NCBI RefSeq assembly: GCF_035046505.1
Contig: NC_089826.1
Location: 2,482,501 to 2,546,500, forward strand
DNA: 64,000 nt
Origin: Tiliqua scincoides
Taxonomy: Eukaryota > Chordata > Lepidosauria > Squamata > Scincidae
Direction: 5' to 3'
Shown here: positions 1-14,200 of the stretch, one piece after another
How the letters are laid out: each line of letters starts with the position of its first letter
Position numbering within the stretch: the first letter of the stretch is position 1
Program-made: the position numbers and the translations under genes
Notes under the pieces: model-generated
Seen by the model: only the letters and a program-made list of their open reading frames with translations
Database searches by the model: none
Told to the model about the DNA's origin: nothing

Positions 1-186
1 TCCTGAAGTTTTTTCCGTAACTGGATGTAGCCACAAGGCAGTGGAGGTTTGGGATCAGAGTTTTCCTTCTCTCAGATGAGCTGCCTTCCCAGGCTAATGA
101 GTCCCATCTACCCGGTGGCTGTTCAGTCGCCTCTTACAACAAGTACAGCCAAACTGAGGGCCTATTCTTATCCCCAGCCCCCAGGG
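1..186 (-). mobile_element. partial copy of a ~477-bp short retroposon, cut by the window edge
   Basis: Bases 1-186 are close to the reverse complement of 7539-7725, so two copies of one interspersed repeat lie in opposite orientation about 7.5 kb apart. The better copy (7537-8013) has a target-site duplication and shows the family is mobile. This copy starts outside the window and stops near 186, where the sequence becomes unrelated. The family name is not known to me. Confidence 0.7.
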
Positions 187-1902
187 GAAGCATTGCAGGG
201 GAAGCATTCAGGGGAAGCCCTCAGGCTCATATTGCATTCTTATGATCAGAAATAAATAGAAAGGCTGCTGCATTGAACCATAGCCTGGTAAGCGTGATCC
301 TTTTCAATTCCCCTTACTTACCCCCTTCACCAGACCGCATGAGTGAGGCGCACCCTTGTGATGTGGAGCCCCCTCTCCACGTGGGACAACTCTGGGTCTC
401 TGGAGGCCATGACAAACAGAAGCAGGTCTTTGAGTAAGGCCTGACCCAGCTAGTGAGCTGTGCAACTGGGGCTGGCTTTACAGCAAAGATGCTGAGGACC
501 TTCACTGGCTTGGGTGCTTGTAAAATGCACTTCACAAAGAGGTGTGTTTTGTAAGTGCCCAAATACTTATGCAGATTGCATTATAAACCCAAGCCAGCAA
601 GGAATTTCCAGCAAACCTCTTAATGACAGGTGAGTGAGTGGTCACTGCGGTTCAGCTGGTTCATAGAGTACTCCGATAACCCCTTGACAAGCATTAACAC
701 TCTGGGAATACCTTAAAAGGAAACACCAGTCCTAGAAGCAGGCCTGTCTATCTGCTTGCAAACTGGGTTCTCCATGGAGCACGTTCTTTCCCCATCTCAT
801 TTGACCAGTTATAACGAGACATTAGAAGATTCCATCAATTTGGTTCAATAATTGTTCCAGGATTCTGGTCCAGGAAGCCAGGCCTTCCAGATTTTAGAAT
901 GTCAGAATGGCCTCCAAACATTTTCTCAGCAGGAAAATCCATAGGTGGCTGTGTGCATTTCCCTGAAAGAACCTCCATCAAGTCAAGTACAATCAAATCC
1001 AGAAGCTCTTTGTAAGTGCATCATTGATGCAGAATCTGAACAAGCCATTTTTATTTTTCCCTTTCTGGAGCATTAGAGACGTTGTCATGTGGGAAGATTT
1101 AAAATAGACTGTTGGTAACATCCTGCTGAGATCAAGCAAGACTTGCATCACATATCAGTTAAGGCATTGTATCAACATGGCATTGGTCGGTGGAAAGTGC
1201 ATGACACCAGATCTGCGCTGACCTCAATATTACATGGTCCACTTTCTTCCCCTACTGGAATCTCCTGGAGTTGACTGATGTTTTTAAGTTGACAAAGAAA
1301 AAGCACAATGGCATACCCAGGATCCATCAATAGTGTGAAAGCGCTGTTACCCTTGCTTGTCAATCACAGCATTGCATTCACTGGCCAAAACATTGGAGGG
1401 TGGGAACAGGATTACTTTCTTACTTTGGGGACACATAATTTTCAGCTGCAGCTTTCTAAACAGAAAGGCAAGAGAGGTTTTAATTAAACCGCTCCGTTAA
1501 ATTTTAACAGCAAATTTGACTCTGCTCATTGAGGACTCTCTCCCATCACATGAGTTAAATTATCACAGCAAAGATTGAGATTTGTTATTGCCACTATTGG
1601 TAATTTATTGCACAATAAATTTATTGTTTTATTTATTGTAAGCTTTATTGTGTTTTTTTCTGGAAATGTGCAAGCTGCCTTGGGTGTTTGCCTTGGCAAA
1701 GGAAAGTATAATGTTCTTAATTAATTGATACAGATGTTAGCTATTAAGGTCCTATGGCATGAAATGCTATTTTTGTTGCAAGAGAGTCTCTGCAATGCTG
1801 CCTGCCTCTCTGGAACTTATAACTTTGTGAACATTGGAGTATTGGATCAAACTGCCGCATGACACTTCTTGCAACTACCTACCCATCCAAGCATTAAGCT
1901 TA
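187..1902. other. intergenic stretch, no gene recognised
   Basis: No open frame longer than about 80 codons and no recognisable protein family or RNA gene. Composition is ordinary to AT-rich, with an AT-rich patch at about 1600-1660 made of TTTATTG-like units. Confidence 0.5.
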
Positions 1903-2101
1903 GGGTGCAATCCTAACCCCTTATGTCAGTACTTTCCAGCACTGACTTAAGGGCAATGCAGCTCTGAGGTAAGGGAACAAACATTCCCTTCCTTTGAGGA
2001 GGACTCCGTGAATGACACAACTGCACGATGCAGCACATGCCCCATTGGCACCGCTAAGCCAGTGCTGGAAAGTACTGACATAAGGGGTTAGGACTGCACT
2101 G
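1903..2101. mobile_element. Harbinger-like MITE (long terminal inverted repeats)
   Basis: The ends are long inverted repeats: the left begins GGGTGCAATCCTAACCCC and the right ends with the near reverse complement (GGGGTTAGGACTGCAC). It shares its internal sequence (a run like AAGGGAACA..CATTCCCTTC, then GATGCAGCACATG) with copies at 40092-40276, 8092-8259 and 60493-60660. The left flank is TTA, as expected for PIF/Harbinger insertion; the right flank is degraded. No coding capacity. Confidence 0.65.
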
Positions 2102-3612
<1,511 letters not shown>

Positions 3613-3779
3613 CTGGAAAAGAGAGAGAATTCTGGAAAAAGAGAGGAAATCCTGATTAGCAACAGAGAAATGGGACCTGTAAAGCGCACTCCTAAGCATG
3701 TTCTGCCTGGGGCTGCTGGGTCTTCTGGCATCTGGGGAAGAAGCAAGCCTAGTCAAGGCTGGCATAAAAGCTTTATTTA

Positions 3780-4560
3780 ACTAAAATACAAGAACATTAA
3801 CTTCCTGTGCCTGGCTCTCAGATGTGAAGCGTGGGATGAAAACCCACACGTGAAGCGTGGAAAGAACAAGCTCGTGGCTGAGTGTGCTTGTGAACATCTC
3901 ATGGCGGTGGTGCTTTTCAAAGGGCTCTGATGGGGAGGCTCTGCCTCCCCACCCACCACATGTCCCTGCACCTAAGGGCCTGATCCTGTCCAACTTTTCT
4001 TTCCCAAGGCGGTAGCACATTTCAAAGGGTTCTGGTGGGAGGCTCTGCCCCCCCCCCCGCCCAATGCAGTCCTTGCCACTGGTGGGTTTCAAACCCCACA
4101 GGGAAGCTCAGGCACAGCCCAGTTCTCTGCCTTTGTGGGTTCATGGCAATTTATGGGAGTGAAAACCCACACGCAAGAGCGGAAAGTACAGAGCATGTGG
4201 GTTGAGTGTGCCTGCCCAAGCACCCACAAGCCATGGGCGGAGGGAGCAGGGAGGGCTGAGGAGCAGGCAGGCAGAGCCTTCCCTGGGTGGTGGGTGGGCA
4301 GGCAGGTGAGGCAGAGCCTCCCCAGTGGAGTCCAAGCGCCACAGCCTCCGTGGGAGGCACCCAAGCACCCACCAGCATTGCGCGTGGGTGCCTGGGTGCC
4401 TCCCACGGCTGCGGCGCTTTTCAAAGGACTCCACTGGAAAGGCTCTGCCTCCCCACCTGGAGAGGCACTGCCTCACCTGCCTCCCCACCCAACACAGTCC
4501 GTGCCACTGGTGGGTCTCCAACCCCAAAGGGAAGCTCAGGCACAGTCCAGTGAACGCAGT
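3780..4560. repeat. GC-rich repeat block with a ~155-bp palindrome
   Basis: Sequence motifs recur in both orientations. 4041-4123 is directly repeated at 4479-4551 (shared core GTGCCACTGGTGGGT and GGGAAGCTCAGGCACAG). 4304-4458 is a near-perfect inverted repeat centred near 4381 with arms of about 75 bp. A third partial unit lies at 3900-3960. Several long open frames cross it on both strands, but they are low-complexity by-products of the palindrome. Best read as a non-autonomous terminal-inverted-repeat element or nested copies of one. Confidence 0.55.
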
Positions 4561-4917
4561 GCAGGTTACTTCAGAGTAGTCATGCATAGGGCTGGGCTGA
4601 GTGGCCACTCTGGGCCCCCCTCCACCCAGTCTACCTCACAGGGTTGTTGGGGGGAGCCCTGAGCTGCTTGGAGGACGTGGGATCAGGACCCCACACGTGA
4701 ACACGCCTGCTGAGGCGCTTCTCTTGAGACACGCGTGTCATGCAGGTCTAGTTACGTGTGAATGGCGTACACGTGTCCCGCGTACACCTCCAACGACACT
4801 CTGACGCCCCACAAAGACGTTTCCGTCCTGGCCTTCCACGAGGCGGGAAAACAAACCCCGCCCGCTCTCGCGCCGCTCACCCAACGGCGGCGAGGCTCTG
4901 GAGACGCGCTCGACGCC

Positions 4918-4923
4918 GATTGG
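4918..4923 (-). promoter_or_regulatory. inverted CCAAT box (NF-Y type)
   Basis: GATTGG lies about 320 bp before the ATG inside the CpG island, with a GC-rich TGACGCAGGCTCCGCCCC stretch just downstream. Position and company are typical for an NF-Y site in a TATA-less promoter. Confidence 0.4.
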
Positions 4924-5050
4924 TTTGCTTCGGTGTCGATGACGCAGGCTCCGCCCCCGGCACTGCCCATCGCTTTCACGCGCGCGCGTTCCTCAACCAC
5001 TGCTCTCTAACGGCTCCTGCTCGCGCCGCCGTAGGCGCGCTGGGGCTGTG

Positions 5051-5060
5051 GGGGGCGGGG
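5051..5060 (+). promoter_or_regulatory. GC box (Sp1-type)
   Basis: GGGGGCGGGG matches the Sp1/KLF core exactly and lies about 190 bp before the ATG. Confidence 0.45.
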
Positions 5061-5099
5061 CAAGCGGGAGAAGCCACGCCCACTCCGCCTTTAGAGCGA

Positions 5100-5111
5100 G
5101 TCCCTGACAAC
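5100..5111 (+). promoter_or_regulatory. weak RFX X-box candidate
   Basis: GTCCCTGACAAC loosely resembles an X-box (GTNRCC plus RGYAAC half sites with no spacer), and its right half fits better than its left. Ciliary gene promoters, mammalian ALMS1 included, are known to use RFX factors. The match is imperfect and may be chance. Confidence 0.25.
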
Positions 5112-5128
5112 GGGGAAGGGGCGTGCGT

Positions 5129-5139
5129 TGCGCATGCGC
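5129..5139. promoter_or_regulatory. NRF1-type palindrome
   Basis: TGCGCATGCGC is the exact palindromic NRF1 core, within the CpG island about 110 bp before the start codon. Confidence 0.45.
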
Positions 5140-5245
5140 GCGTGGCCTCGCTCCCCCCCTCCGTTGTCGCTGCCACTGAAACGGGCTTGAGGGGAGAAAG
5201 GCGGGCGGTGCCACTCAGCGCTACCGCCCTCGACTCCGCGGAGCC

Positions 5246-5281
5246 ATGGACGGGCCCGAGCAGGAGGGCGTCCAAGTTCCT
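5246..5281 (+). CDS. ALMS1: ALMS1 coding exon 1 (12 codons)
   Basis: The ATG in GAGCCATGG (a good Kozak context) opens [12 protein letters not shown] and runs straight into a consensus donor, CCT|GTGAGT, in phase 0. It sits in the CpG island. Human exon 1 instead encodes about 100 residues with long glutamate and alanine runs; here only a short acidic start remains. An upstream in-frame start is possible but no conserved extension was seen. Confidence 0.75.
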
Positions 5282-8200
5282 GTGAGTACCAGCGGGGGGG
5301 GGGGTCGGTCTCCTCAGCAGCCCCTCCCCCCGCCCTCCCTGCGTGGAGCCCCCAGGTCCAGGGGAAGTTTACCTGTCAGGTGGGGGCGGTGGGAGGGCGC
5401 ACTTCGTCTCCGCCTCCTGCTCCTGGGCTTCTCGGAAGAAAGTCTCTTCACCCAGCGTGGAGGTAATCTGTGGAACTCCCTGCCACTGCACGTGGGGTGG
5501 CGTCTAACCTGGGTGCCCTGAGAATGGGCTGACCTGGTTCATGGAGGGCGGAGGCTGTTTGACCCTTTAATCTTGCTACAGGATGTGGCGTGTGGAACTC
5601 CCTGCCACTGCATGTGGGGTGGCACCTGGCCTGGATGCCTTGAGAAGGGGGTTCTACTGCTTGATGAAGGATGGAGGCTGTTTGACCCTTTAATCTGTGG
5701 AACTCATTGCCACAGGATGTGGTGGTGGCATCTGGCCTTGACAAGGGCAGCCAACAGGTTGCTAGAGGAAAAAATCTATCTCAGGTTACAAGCTGTGATG
5801 GGTACATGCATGTAATTAACCTGTGGAACTCCTTGCCACAAGATGTGGGGATGGCATTTGGCTGACGTGGACAGATTTCTGGAGGAAAAGTCCATCACAG
5901 GTTACAAACCGTGATGGGTATGTGCAACCTCCTGGTTTTAGAAGTAGGAAGTCTCAGAATGCCAGATGCAAGGGGGGACCTGGATGCAAGTCTCTTGTTG
6001 TCTTGGGTGCTCCCAGAGGCACCTGGTGGGCCCCTGTGAGATGCAGGAAGCTGGACAAGAGCCCTTGCGGTGATCCGGTCGACCTCTTCTTGTGATCTTA
6101 TGGAAGCATCTGATTGGGCACTCGGGGAAGCAGGATGCTGGACTGGATCTTGGATCCTGGTCTGAGCCAGAGCTCTTGTTATGTGTGTCCTGTTAGGTGA
6201 TGTTCTTCTCCATCCCCATCCCCCCCTGCACTTCTAGAAATGCCACCACTTGAGCAGATGTGCCCTCCCTCACCTCTGGGAAGGTGCCTTAGGTGCCTTT
6301 TCCATACACATGTACCCACCTACCCACGCTTCCTAAACTCCATATGTTTTTACCACCTGACTGGTTCTCTGCCCCATCCAGCAGCTTTGGAAAGCCCTGT
6401 GTCTATTCCCCACCCCAATTCGTGGGTCATGACCCCTTTATTAGACTGTCCCATGGGAAAATGTAATCTTCCCCCCCCCCCAATTGGGTAATATCTGCAT
6501 TATAAAGCAAAAAGCAGTGCAGTGTCATTCTGTGTGGTGGTCCACCTCCCTCCTCACACTGACCCTGGAATTGCCACCTGCCCTTCTTCTAGAAGAAGAA
6601 GCCATTGACCCTGTCCAGTTTAATGTTCTTCCTGTTTGATTGTCTGAGAGCCTTGTTGGTTGAAGACTGGGGTACAAATACTTAAAACAAAACTTTCTGG
6701 TCTCTTAGTCCCCTGGAAGTCTTCTGTGAACAGTTCCCTCTCTTTGTTGTACTTATTTCCATAGAAACCATCCCTTTCTCTCTCCCTCTGCCTGCATAGA
6801 GTTTCACCTATAAAGTACTCATTGTAAAACCACCGCTGGAAAGGGACCAACAGGCTGTTTGTGTTTTCAGTCTGTGCCCTGGACATCCTTATCCATTTCT
6901 CTGGAAGGTGCCAGCAGAGCTAGTCGGTCTGGAGATGAGAGCTGGTGACCTGCAGTGGCTAAGAGACGGAGGTTTGAACCAGGCCTAACTTCCCCTCTGC
7001 TATGAATTCTCTGTAGGGGACCTTGAGCAAGTCACTCCTTCTCAGCTCAAACTGCAAAGCAGAGATAATAATACTTATTTTATAGAGTTGTTGTGTGGAT
7101 TATATTAAGATAATATGTATGTGAAGGGCTGTTCACACTTAGAAAACACTTTGTAAGTATTAGATATGATTATGCTATCTCGAGCTAATGAACCATGCCA
7201 CAACCTGCAAGAAAACTCACAAATTTACAGGCTTGCTGTCCAGTGTAACCTGGTGAGAAGTCCTTTCTTTCCTAAACATGCTCATTGGTGCATGAAGAAA
7301 CCCCACCTACCAACATTTTCCACCGGTGCCACCTGATGTCCTGTTTCTGGTTCTGATGTGCTGGCAGGAGGGAAATGATGAAAGGTTCCCATCTGCTATG
7401 AAGTATGGTCCCTCTGCTCTGTGAAGCCCATTCTTATGGAACAGACCACCCAGTTTTCTGCCATGGTACTTCCTTTTGAAAAGGCCATATAACCCAGAGT
7501 GCTCTCTGTGTCTTTCAGGGTTGTATATAGCACTTGTTCCCCTGGGGGCTGGGGATAAGAATAGGCCCTCGGTTTGGCTGTACTTGTCGTAAGAGGTGAC
7601 TAAACAGCCACCGGGTAGATGGGACTGGTCAGCCTGGGAAGTCAGCTCACCTGAGAGAAGGAAAACTCTGATCCCAAACCTCCACTGCCTTGTGGCTCCA
7701 TCCAGTTATGGAAAAGGCTTCAGGAGTCAACCTCGAGGCAAAATCCGGAGCCGGAGTCCCTGAGGCAGTTCATGGCTGAACACAGTCACGTTCTGGCAAC
7801 TCCTGCAACGCCGCTGGAACCAACCATATTGGCCTCTGCCTTTCCATTGGACCATTTCAGCGACGTGGAGAGGGGGGATTTGCTGCATGGGTAACAGCCT
7901 ATTCTCCATACCTACTTTACCCAGGCTTCACGTACTGGAGAGGACACTCTCTTCCAGAACCACCATTCAGAGCGTGACACCATAGTCTTCCGAGACTGAA
8001 GGATGCCAACAAGATATAGCACTTGACGCAAATGACTCAAACGTTCTGGCCATTGGCAGACTTCAAACTCATATTAAGTACAGTACATTGTGGGCCCAGT
8101 CCTTTCCAGCTTTCTAGGACCATTGCACCTGAGGTAACAGAACAAATGTTCCCTTCCCTTCAGGAGGCTCTGTGACTGCTCCCCCCACCACTGCGGGATG

Positions 8201-11200
8201 CAGTGCACGCCTGATTGCCACAATTTCATCAGTGCTGGAAGGTTGGATAGGATTGGCCCTGTATAAATTGAGTTTCTGAGGCATTGGTCTCTCCACCTTC
8301 TAAGCACACCAATGCCCACCCCACCCCATTGATGGTAGGTATTACCTTAGTTTCACAAACCTTTTGTGTGAACAGTTTCATTGTGGCTCCTGTCTGTTAG
8401 ATTTTCTGCCTGTTTCTGCCTTCACATTTGCAACTTTAAATATGGTGCCTTTCATTGTGGAAGTAAATGTTAAGCTTTGCTTAATAATAATTTTAATAAT
8501 GTGCATAGAATAAAACTAAGGTTACCTTCCCATGCATCGTTGCTTACCCTTAATTTAATTTGTGAGGTCTTTGTTGAATTGCCATAGTTGATGCTTTCTT
8601 TGTAAAATAATGCAAGAATGCAAGTGCTTGAGGAATGTTGGACTTTCTCCCTGTCTTTCTTTGTGGGGTGCCAGCATCATAGCTTTGGGTGATCAAATGC
8701 CTGTGACTTTTCTTTCAGTCCTGTTTGAAGATGATTGGAAATGCAGGCAGGGAAATCTCTGTATCTTTCAGATATGAAACATGCAGGGTCTGGGCTTGCT
8801 TTTTGATTCTTGCTGAACCAACATTTCCTGCTTGTAAATAAAATGTGCCCCATTTTTATTATACTCTGCACATTCAGGCATGGGCATATGCTCATGTGTT
8901 GCTAAAAATAATGAGAATAGCCTGACTTTATCTTGTACTGGAGATGACGAACTGTGATTATTGGAATTTGTACAAAAATCACAGATAGGTTAGTGGTCTA
9001 TTGATGAGGAGAAAAAGTAAATCTGGAGATATCAGTAAATTATTTGGATCAAGAAGTTCTCAAACTAGTCTGCAAGCTTTTGTGTTCTCCAGACCTCTTT
9101 TTCAGGCTGGATGTTCTGCTGCGGTTTGAGACTGTTTTTATTCTGACAAGGCTTTGGATTGCTGGGATTAATACTGCTTTGCTTCTCCCCTCCTTTTTCC
9201 TGATTGAATGCCTTTTGTGTTGCTCTGACCATTTTTTTTTTTCTGATCCGGACTGGTTTTTTTATGTTGACTTCTTAAAGGCAAAAGCAGGTTACAAATG
9301 TTTTTAAATAAATGTAAAGCAAAAGTTTCATGGAAGGGAGATGAGCATGATGGTCTCCAATTTAAGAATTTTCAAATAGAGTGCAGGAGGCTTAATAAAA
9401 TGCCTGTGACTTTCAATTCTGTTTTAATATGATTGCCAGTTTGCAAACTGGGCAAAAAGGCACCTTTTGAAGTGTTGCCCTCTTGTATTTGGCAGGGGAA
9501 GAGCAGCATCCCTCTTGTCCCCTGTATGGTGTCTTTTCAGTGTCTATTGCTGTTGTCTCTTCTGTATTTTACCTAAGATTGCAAGCCCTTTGGGGACAGG
9601 GAACCACTTGATTTATTTTACTATGTGAACTAATTTTTGTAAACTACTCTTGTTGAAAAGTGGTTTATAATAAATATTTTTAATAATAATTCAGACATAA
9701 TTTGGTTAGTCAATATTAGGTGTGAGACAGTTTATTCTGAGTGCTGCTGACACAGGGAAATAAAAAAAATGACTTATTTTCTTGGTGTTTTGTAAATATA
9801 ATGTCTAGTAGTTACTTTTGATGTATAATGTGTCTGGGATCTGTAGTTCTCCATGCACAGGTCTGCTGGAGTGTGAAATTTGCTGTTGTGGCCTTGATGT
9901 AGGTAAGCTATAGTGTTGTTCTGGAATGGGAGGCAGCTGCAGATTGGATTTTACAGGCTTAAAGTACTCTTTGGAGTGGTGGTGATGAAAGAAATGAAGG
10001 CAGTGGTTGCTGTTTTTTGGAAGTACCTTACTTTAGTTTGTAGGGAACAATTGCAGTGGTGGCTAGGTGCATCCACTGAGCCATGACAAATGATACTGGT
10101 TGTTGCTATGAACGTGTGAGTCATCTGTGGTCAGTTAAGGGCAGGGGTGTCCAAACTTTTTGGCAGGAGGGCCACGTCATCTCTTTGACACTGTGTCAGG
10201 GGCAGGAAAAAAAAAGAATTAATTTACATTTCAAATTTGAATAAATTTATATAAATGAATATATTAGAGATGGAACTTTTATGAATGAATGAATGAAGGT
10301 CTTGCAATAGCTCAAGGCCTATAAAAGGCCTTGCACAAAGCAAGGCTGGCCTTTCCTTTGCTGCTGCTGCTGCTGCATCACAGATGTCAAACAGCAAGCC
10401 CTCGTTCCACAGCTCATGTGAGAGGTCGAACAGTTGGCCTTCACGCTGAGAGCAGTTGTGCTGGGCCAGTGAGGGCTCCAGCAAGGGCCAGAGTCTCATT
10501 GGAAACCAGGTGCTCCCCGTGGGCCGGATTGGGAGTCCTTGAGGGCCGCAAGTGGCCCCAGGGCCGGGTTTGGTCACCCCTGGTTAAGGGGATAAAATAC
10601 TACTGTCAGTGTAACTTCTTGATTCATTTGAGTTGGTACTCAGTGTGTTTTGTGGATACTGTTAACCTACGTTGAGTTGGGGCATAGATACTGGGATTTC
10701 TGATGCTGGGAAATACTTCATGAAAGTCTGTATGTTCTTCATTTTTGCAGAGCTTTCTTGTACAGTAATTAGTGGAAGCGTTGCTTGTATTGGCACCCTG
10801 GCCAAACACTTGTTCAAACGTAAATCCCACTGAAGTTGATGGGCTTTCAATTAGACGTGTTTATATTTTGGGTGTAAATCAGTATCTTCAGCTGTTGCTT
10901 TTCATGGCAGCTCTTGGTTTTTATTAAGCATAACACATAATTATCAAAGATTAAGAGAGGCTTGATACTCTCTGCCAATTTTCTAGCATAGAAAATCAAT
11001 CCCGACTGTAATGAAACTAAGAGCTTCTGATACATTCTGCAAATTGAAGTGATATACATCCAGACAACTTATACTATGGATGGTTTAATTTCTTTCAGTG
11101 CACTAGATGAGAACTCTTTTGATTGGTGTGAGGTAGCGATCGCCAAACTCATGACCACAGCGCACTGCTAAACCTGTCCCCTTTCGGACTGGAATTTACC

Positions 11201-14200
11201 GTTCTTCCTCCATGCCATGTGACTTCCATGCAGATTGGGGCACAGGGATGCTCTGGGCAGTCACATTTATTACCAGGCGTCCCAGAAGCAGGACGTCTGG
11301 GCAGACGTGGCTGCCCAGGAAGTCTCTGTGCCCCGATCTGCATGAAAGTCACACGACACAGAGATGGAATGGTAAGCTTTGTTCACAGAGTGGAGGGCTT
11401 TCCCCAAGCCCTGGATATGGGCCAAGGTTTGGAAAGCCCTGATGTAAGAAATGCAGCTATATGAGTCCCATTTGAGTGACATGAAGGAAATGGAAACAAA
11501 CATTTAAGAGAGAGTGAGTGTGTGGGTGCATGCAGATATGTGAGAATGCTGCATGGTTATATAAAAAGGGTATGTCTGTGTTTTTGTGCAGGGACTTAGG
11601 GCTAGCTTGTAATTGGCATTGTTACTATCAGGAAGGGATGTTGTCTTCTATCTTGCGTGCCTAATTGATCGTGCGCAGATATAAGTACTGTTGAATTCAT
11701 AACCTCTAAGCCTTAGGAAAGAGGATGGACTAGAACAGCATTTCTCAAACTGTGAGTCGGGACCCACTTCGTGAACCAGTTTCAGGTGGGTCCCAAAGAA
11801 CCTAGCTCAGCCTCCATCGAAAATACAGAATTGAAAACTCAGGTTCCAGAGCTGCTGGGCAAGTTGGGCTTCCCTTGGGAGAGAGGTATGATGCTTTACC
11901 CTGAATAGGGGGGACAATGGGATGCTGGAAAGGGGAAGGGCTGTGTGGTTGGGGAAGGATCCAAGTCTGCATTCTGCTCTGACTTCCGAGCTAGACTGTT
12001 TGAATGCCAAGTTATGCAAAATGACAGTATGAGTGCGCTGTGTAATGGAACCTACGGCTGATTGAGTCTTAAGTTTGAAGCCTAAATTGATGTTTTCGGC
12101 CATGACTTCACTTCCAGGTTAATGCCATCACTTCCAGTGGGTCTTGACAAATAGTCATTCTGAAAAGTGGGTCCCGGTGCTAAAAAGTTTGAGAAGCACT
12201 GGACTAGAAATCTGATAAATGAAGATGTACTGTGTGATAAATCCTTTCCTTTAGCATGTGGCTAACCTTATTTATTTATACATTTATACATGTATTTATA
12301 TACCGCCTTTCTTTGGTCGTCAGATTTCTCCTCAGACTTTAATCCAAGGCGGTTTACATAGGCAGGCTTTATTGCATGAGAATAGTCAAGTGATTCACTC
12401 TGTAAGCACGTTTTGTACAGTATGCACATGCCCTTGAGATGTTCTGTGAAATCTACCGCCTTGTTCTCCTTTTGGCAGGTAAGTGGGTGATGGCTGACTG
12501 TGATTGGTAGTGGATGTTATCATTGTTGGAGTTCTTTCAGCTGTGAATTATGGTCTGATTATGGTCTGAGGTAAAGTCCTCTCACCCACCCTGACCCTGT
12601 GTTTTGCAATTGTGAAACCAGAAGTTGGTTATGATAACATTTTGGAGGTTTGGGGAGCCTTGCAGATGTGTCCATGGGCCACCCTGAACCCCCCCCCCCG
12701 AGGCCCGCGCAGTGTCACAATTGTGTTGCTCCCCTCCCCCCTTCCCCCCAAGCACAGAGAGTTTGGGAATCACTGGCCTATCTAGTGTAGCATCATGTTT
12801 CCCACAGTGGCCAACTGGATGCCTCTGGGAAGCCCACAGACTGGAGATGAGGCAGTGGCCTTCACTTGTTATTGCTTCCCTTTGTCTGATATTCTGATTG
12901 CTGATTCTGGAAGTAGTGCTTAGCCACCATGACAGTCTTTATTAGACCTCGACCCCTTCATGAATTTGTCTAATCTCTCTTTAAAGCCATCTAAACTAGA
13001 AGCCATCACCATGCCTTGTGACAGCAGATTCCCTAGATTGGGTGTGTATTGTGTGAAAAGTGCTTCCTTTTGTCTGTCCTGAACCTTTTGCCGATTGATC
13101 AGTTTCGTTGGTGACACCTAGTGCTTGTGTTGTGTGAGAGAGGGAGAGAGACTTCTCCATCTGCTTTCTCGGCACTATGCATGGTTGTTATGCCTCATGC
13201 CGAGGCCTGTTTTGAGAATGTGAATGTGGATTTAAAGCCTCTTTGATATTTTCTTGCTCATAGTTGAACATTTGCATATGCTTTAAACTTGTCTTTGCCA
13301 TGCTCTGTGTTTCATTCCTGAAAGCGACCTTTCTCCAGGGACTGAGTTGTGCTTGGGTCTCAATATTTCTTTCAGGTTTGACAGTCTTTGCTTCACTGCT
13401 TTCAGTGGCCGCTCAGCCTATCTTACCTTGTCACTTTCAGCCTGCAGTTATAAGAAGGAAGGGACGTGGCACACCAAAGAGATGCAAATAATGAGAGATT
13501 TAATAAGGATTTTTTCTTGTTTCAGCATTGTTTGCCTTTGTCAGGGACGCACAAAGAATGACTTGTAATGATCTAAGATCCCACTAACAATGCAAATCCT
13601 GGAAGATCTCATGCTCACTGGTAGCGAGATGCTGAGATATTTTGGACCAGTTGAAATATTTTCATGTTCTCACATTGTTTGCGTCACTTTGGTGTTCTAC
13701 TGCCTGCCTGCCTTTTGCTTTGGGTACCAGCATTGTTTTCTTGCAGCCTGGAATTGCTGCCATATTTGCTTGCTTGTAATATAGCAGGTACTTGGGGATT
13801 CAGACAAGTGTTTTTTGCCTTATGCACAGATCAATACGGCTGTGAGGAGATGATCCCAGTTTCACAACTGTTATTTTTTACCCCTAGTATAGTTTAGTGA
13901 AGGCAACTAGCCCCATGTTTACTAGATTTTTTTTTTCAAAATTTGACAAAGTTCTCTTCCCTTCAGCTTGATTACACACACATTCCCTGAGAGGGATTAT
14001 TCCAATTTCACTGAAGCATTTTTCTGTTTGTAATGGGTTTCTGATTACCACTAAAGTAAACATTAACCTGCAGGCTGTCTGCACCAAATGGCATAAATTC
14101 TTGGACATTTTTATCCCTTCTGTATTGGGGTTTCATTTCTTCATCTCTGTCTCTTTCTCTGCAACTAGTCTTATGAATGTCTTGCTGCCATCGTAAAATT

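Larger units (their letters stand above)
4752..5360 (+). promoter_or_regulatory. ALMS1: CpG-island promoter of ALMS1
   Basis: CpG density and GC content rise sharply here and fall after the first donor site, the pattern of a housekeeping or ciliary-gene promoter. The island surrounds the start codon at 5246. There is no TATA box. Visible candidate sites are an inverted CCAAT box (4918-4923), a GC box (5051-5060) and an NRF1-type palindrome (5129-5139). The transcription start cannot be fixed from sequence alone; it should lie between about 4950 and 5245. Confidence 0.75.

Noticed and set aside
4135-4662. Open frames of 155-175 codons on both strands
   Set aside because: They cross a palindromic GC-rich repeat; the peptides are rich in P, G, A and W with no family resemblance, and their length is explained by the inverted repeat.
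5573-6095. Open frames after exon 1
   Set aside because: They are translations of repeated CR1-like LINE 3-prime sequence.
10360-10375. CTG run as a triplet-expansion site
   Set aside because: Only five CTG units inside a MITE; too short to be notable.
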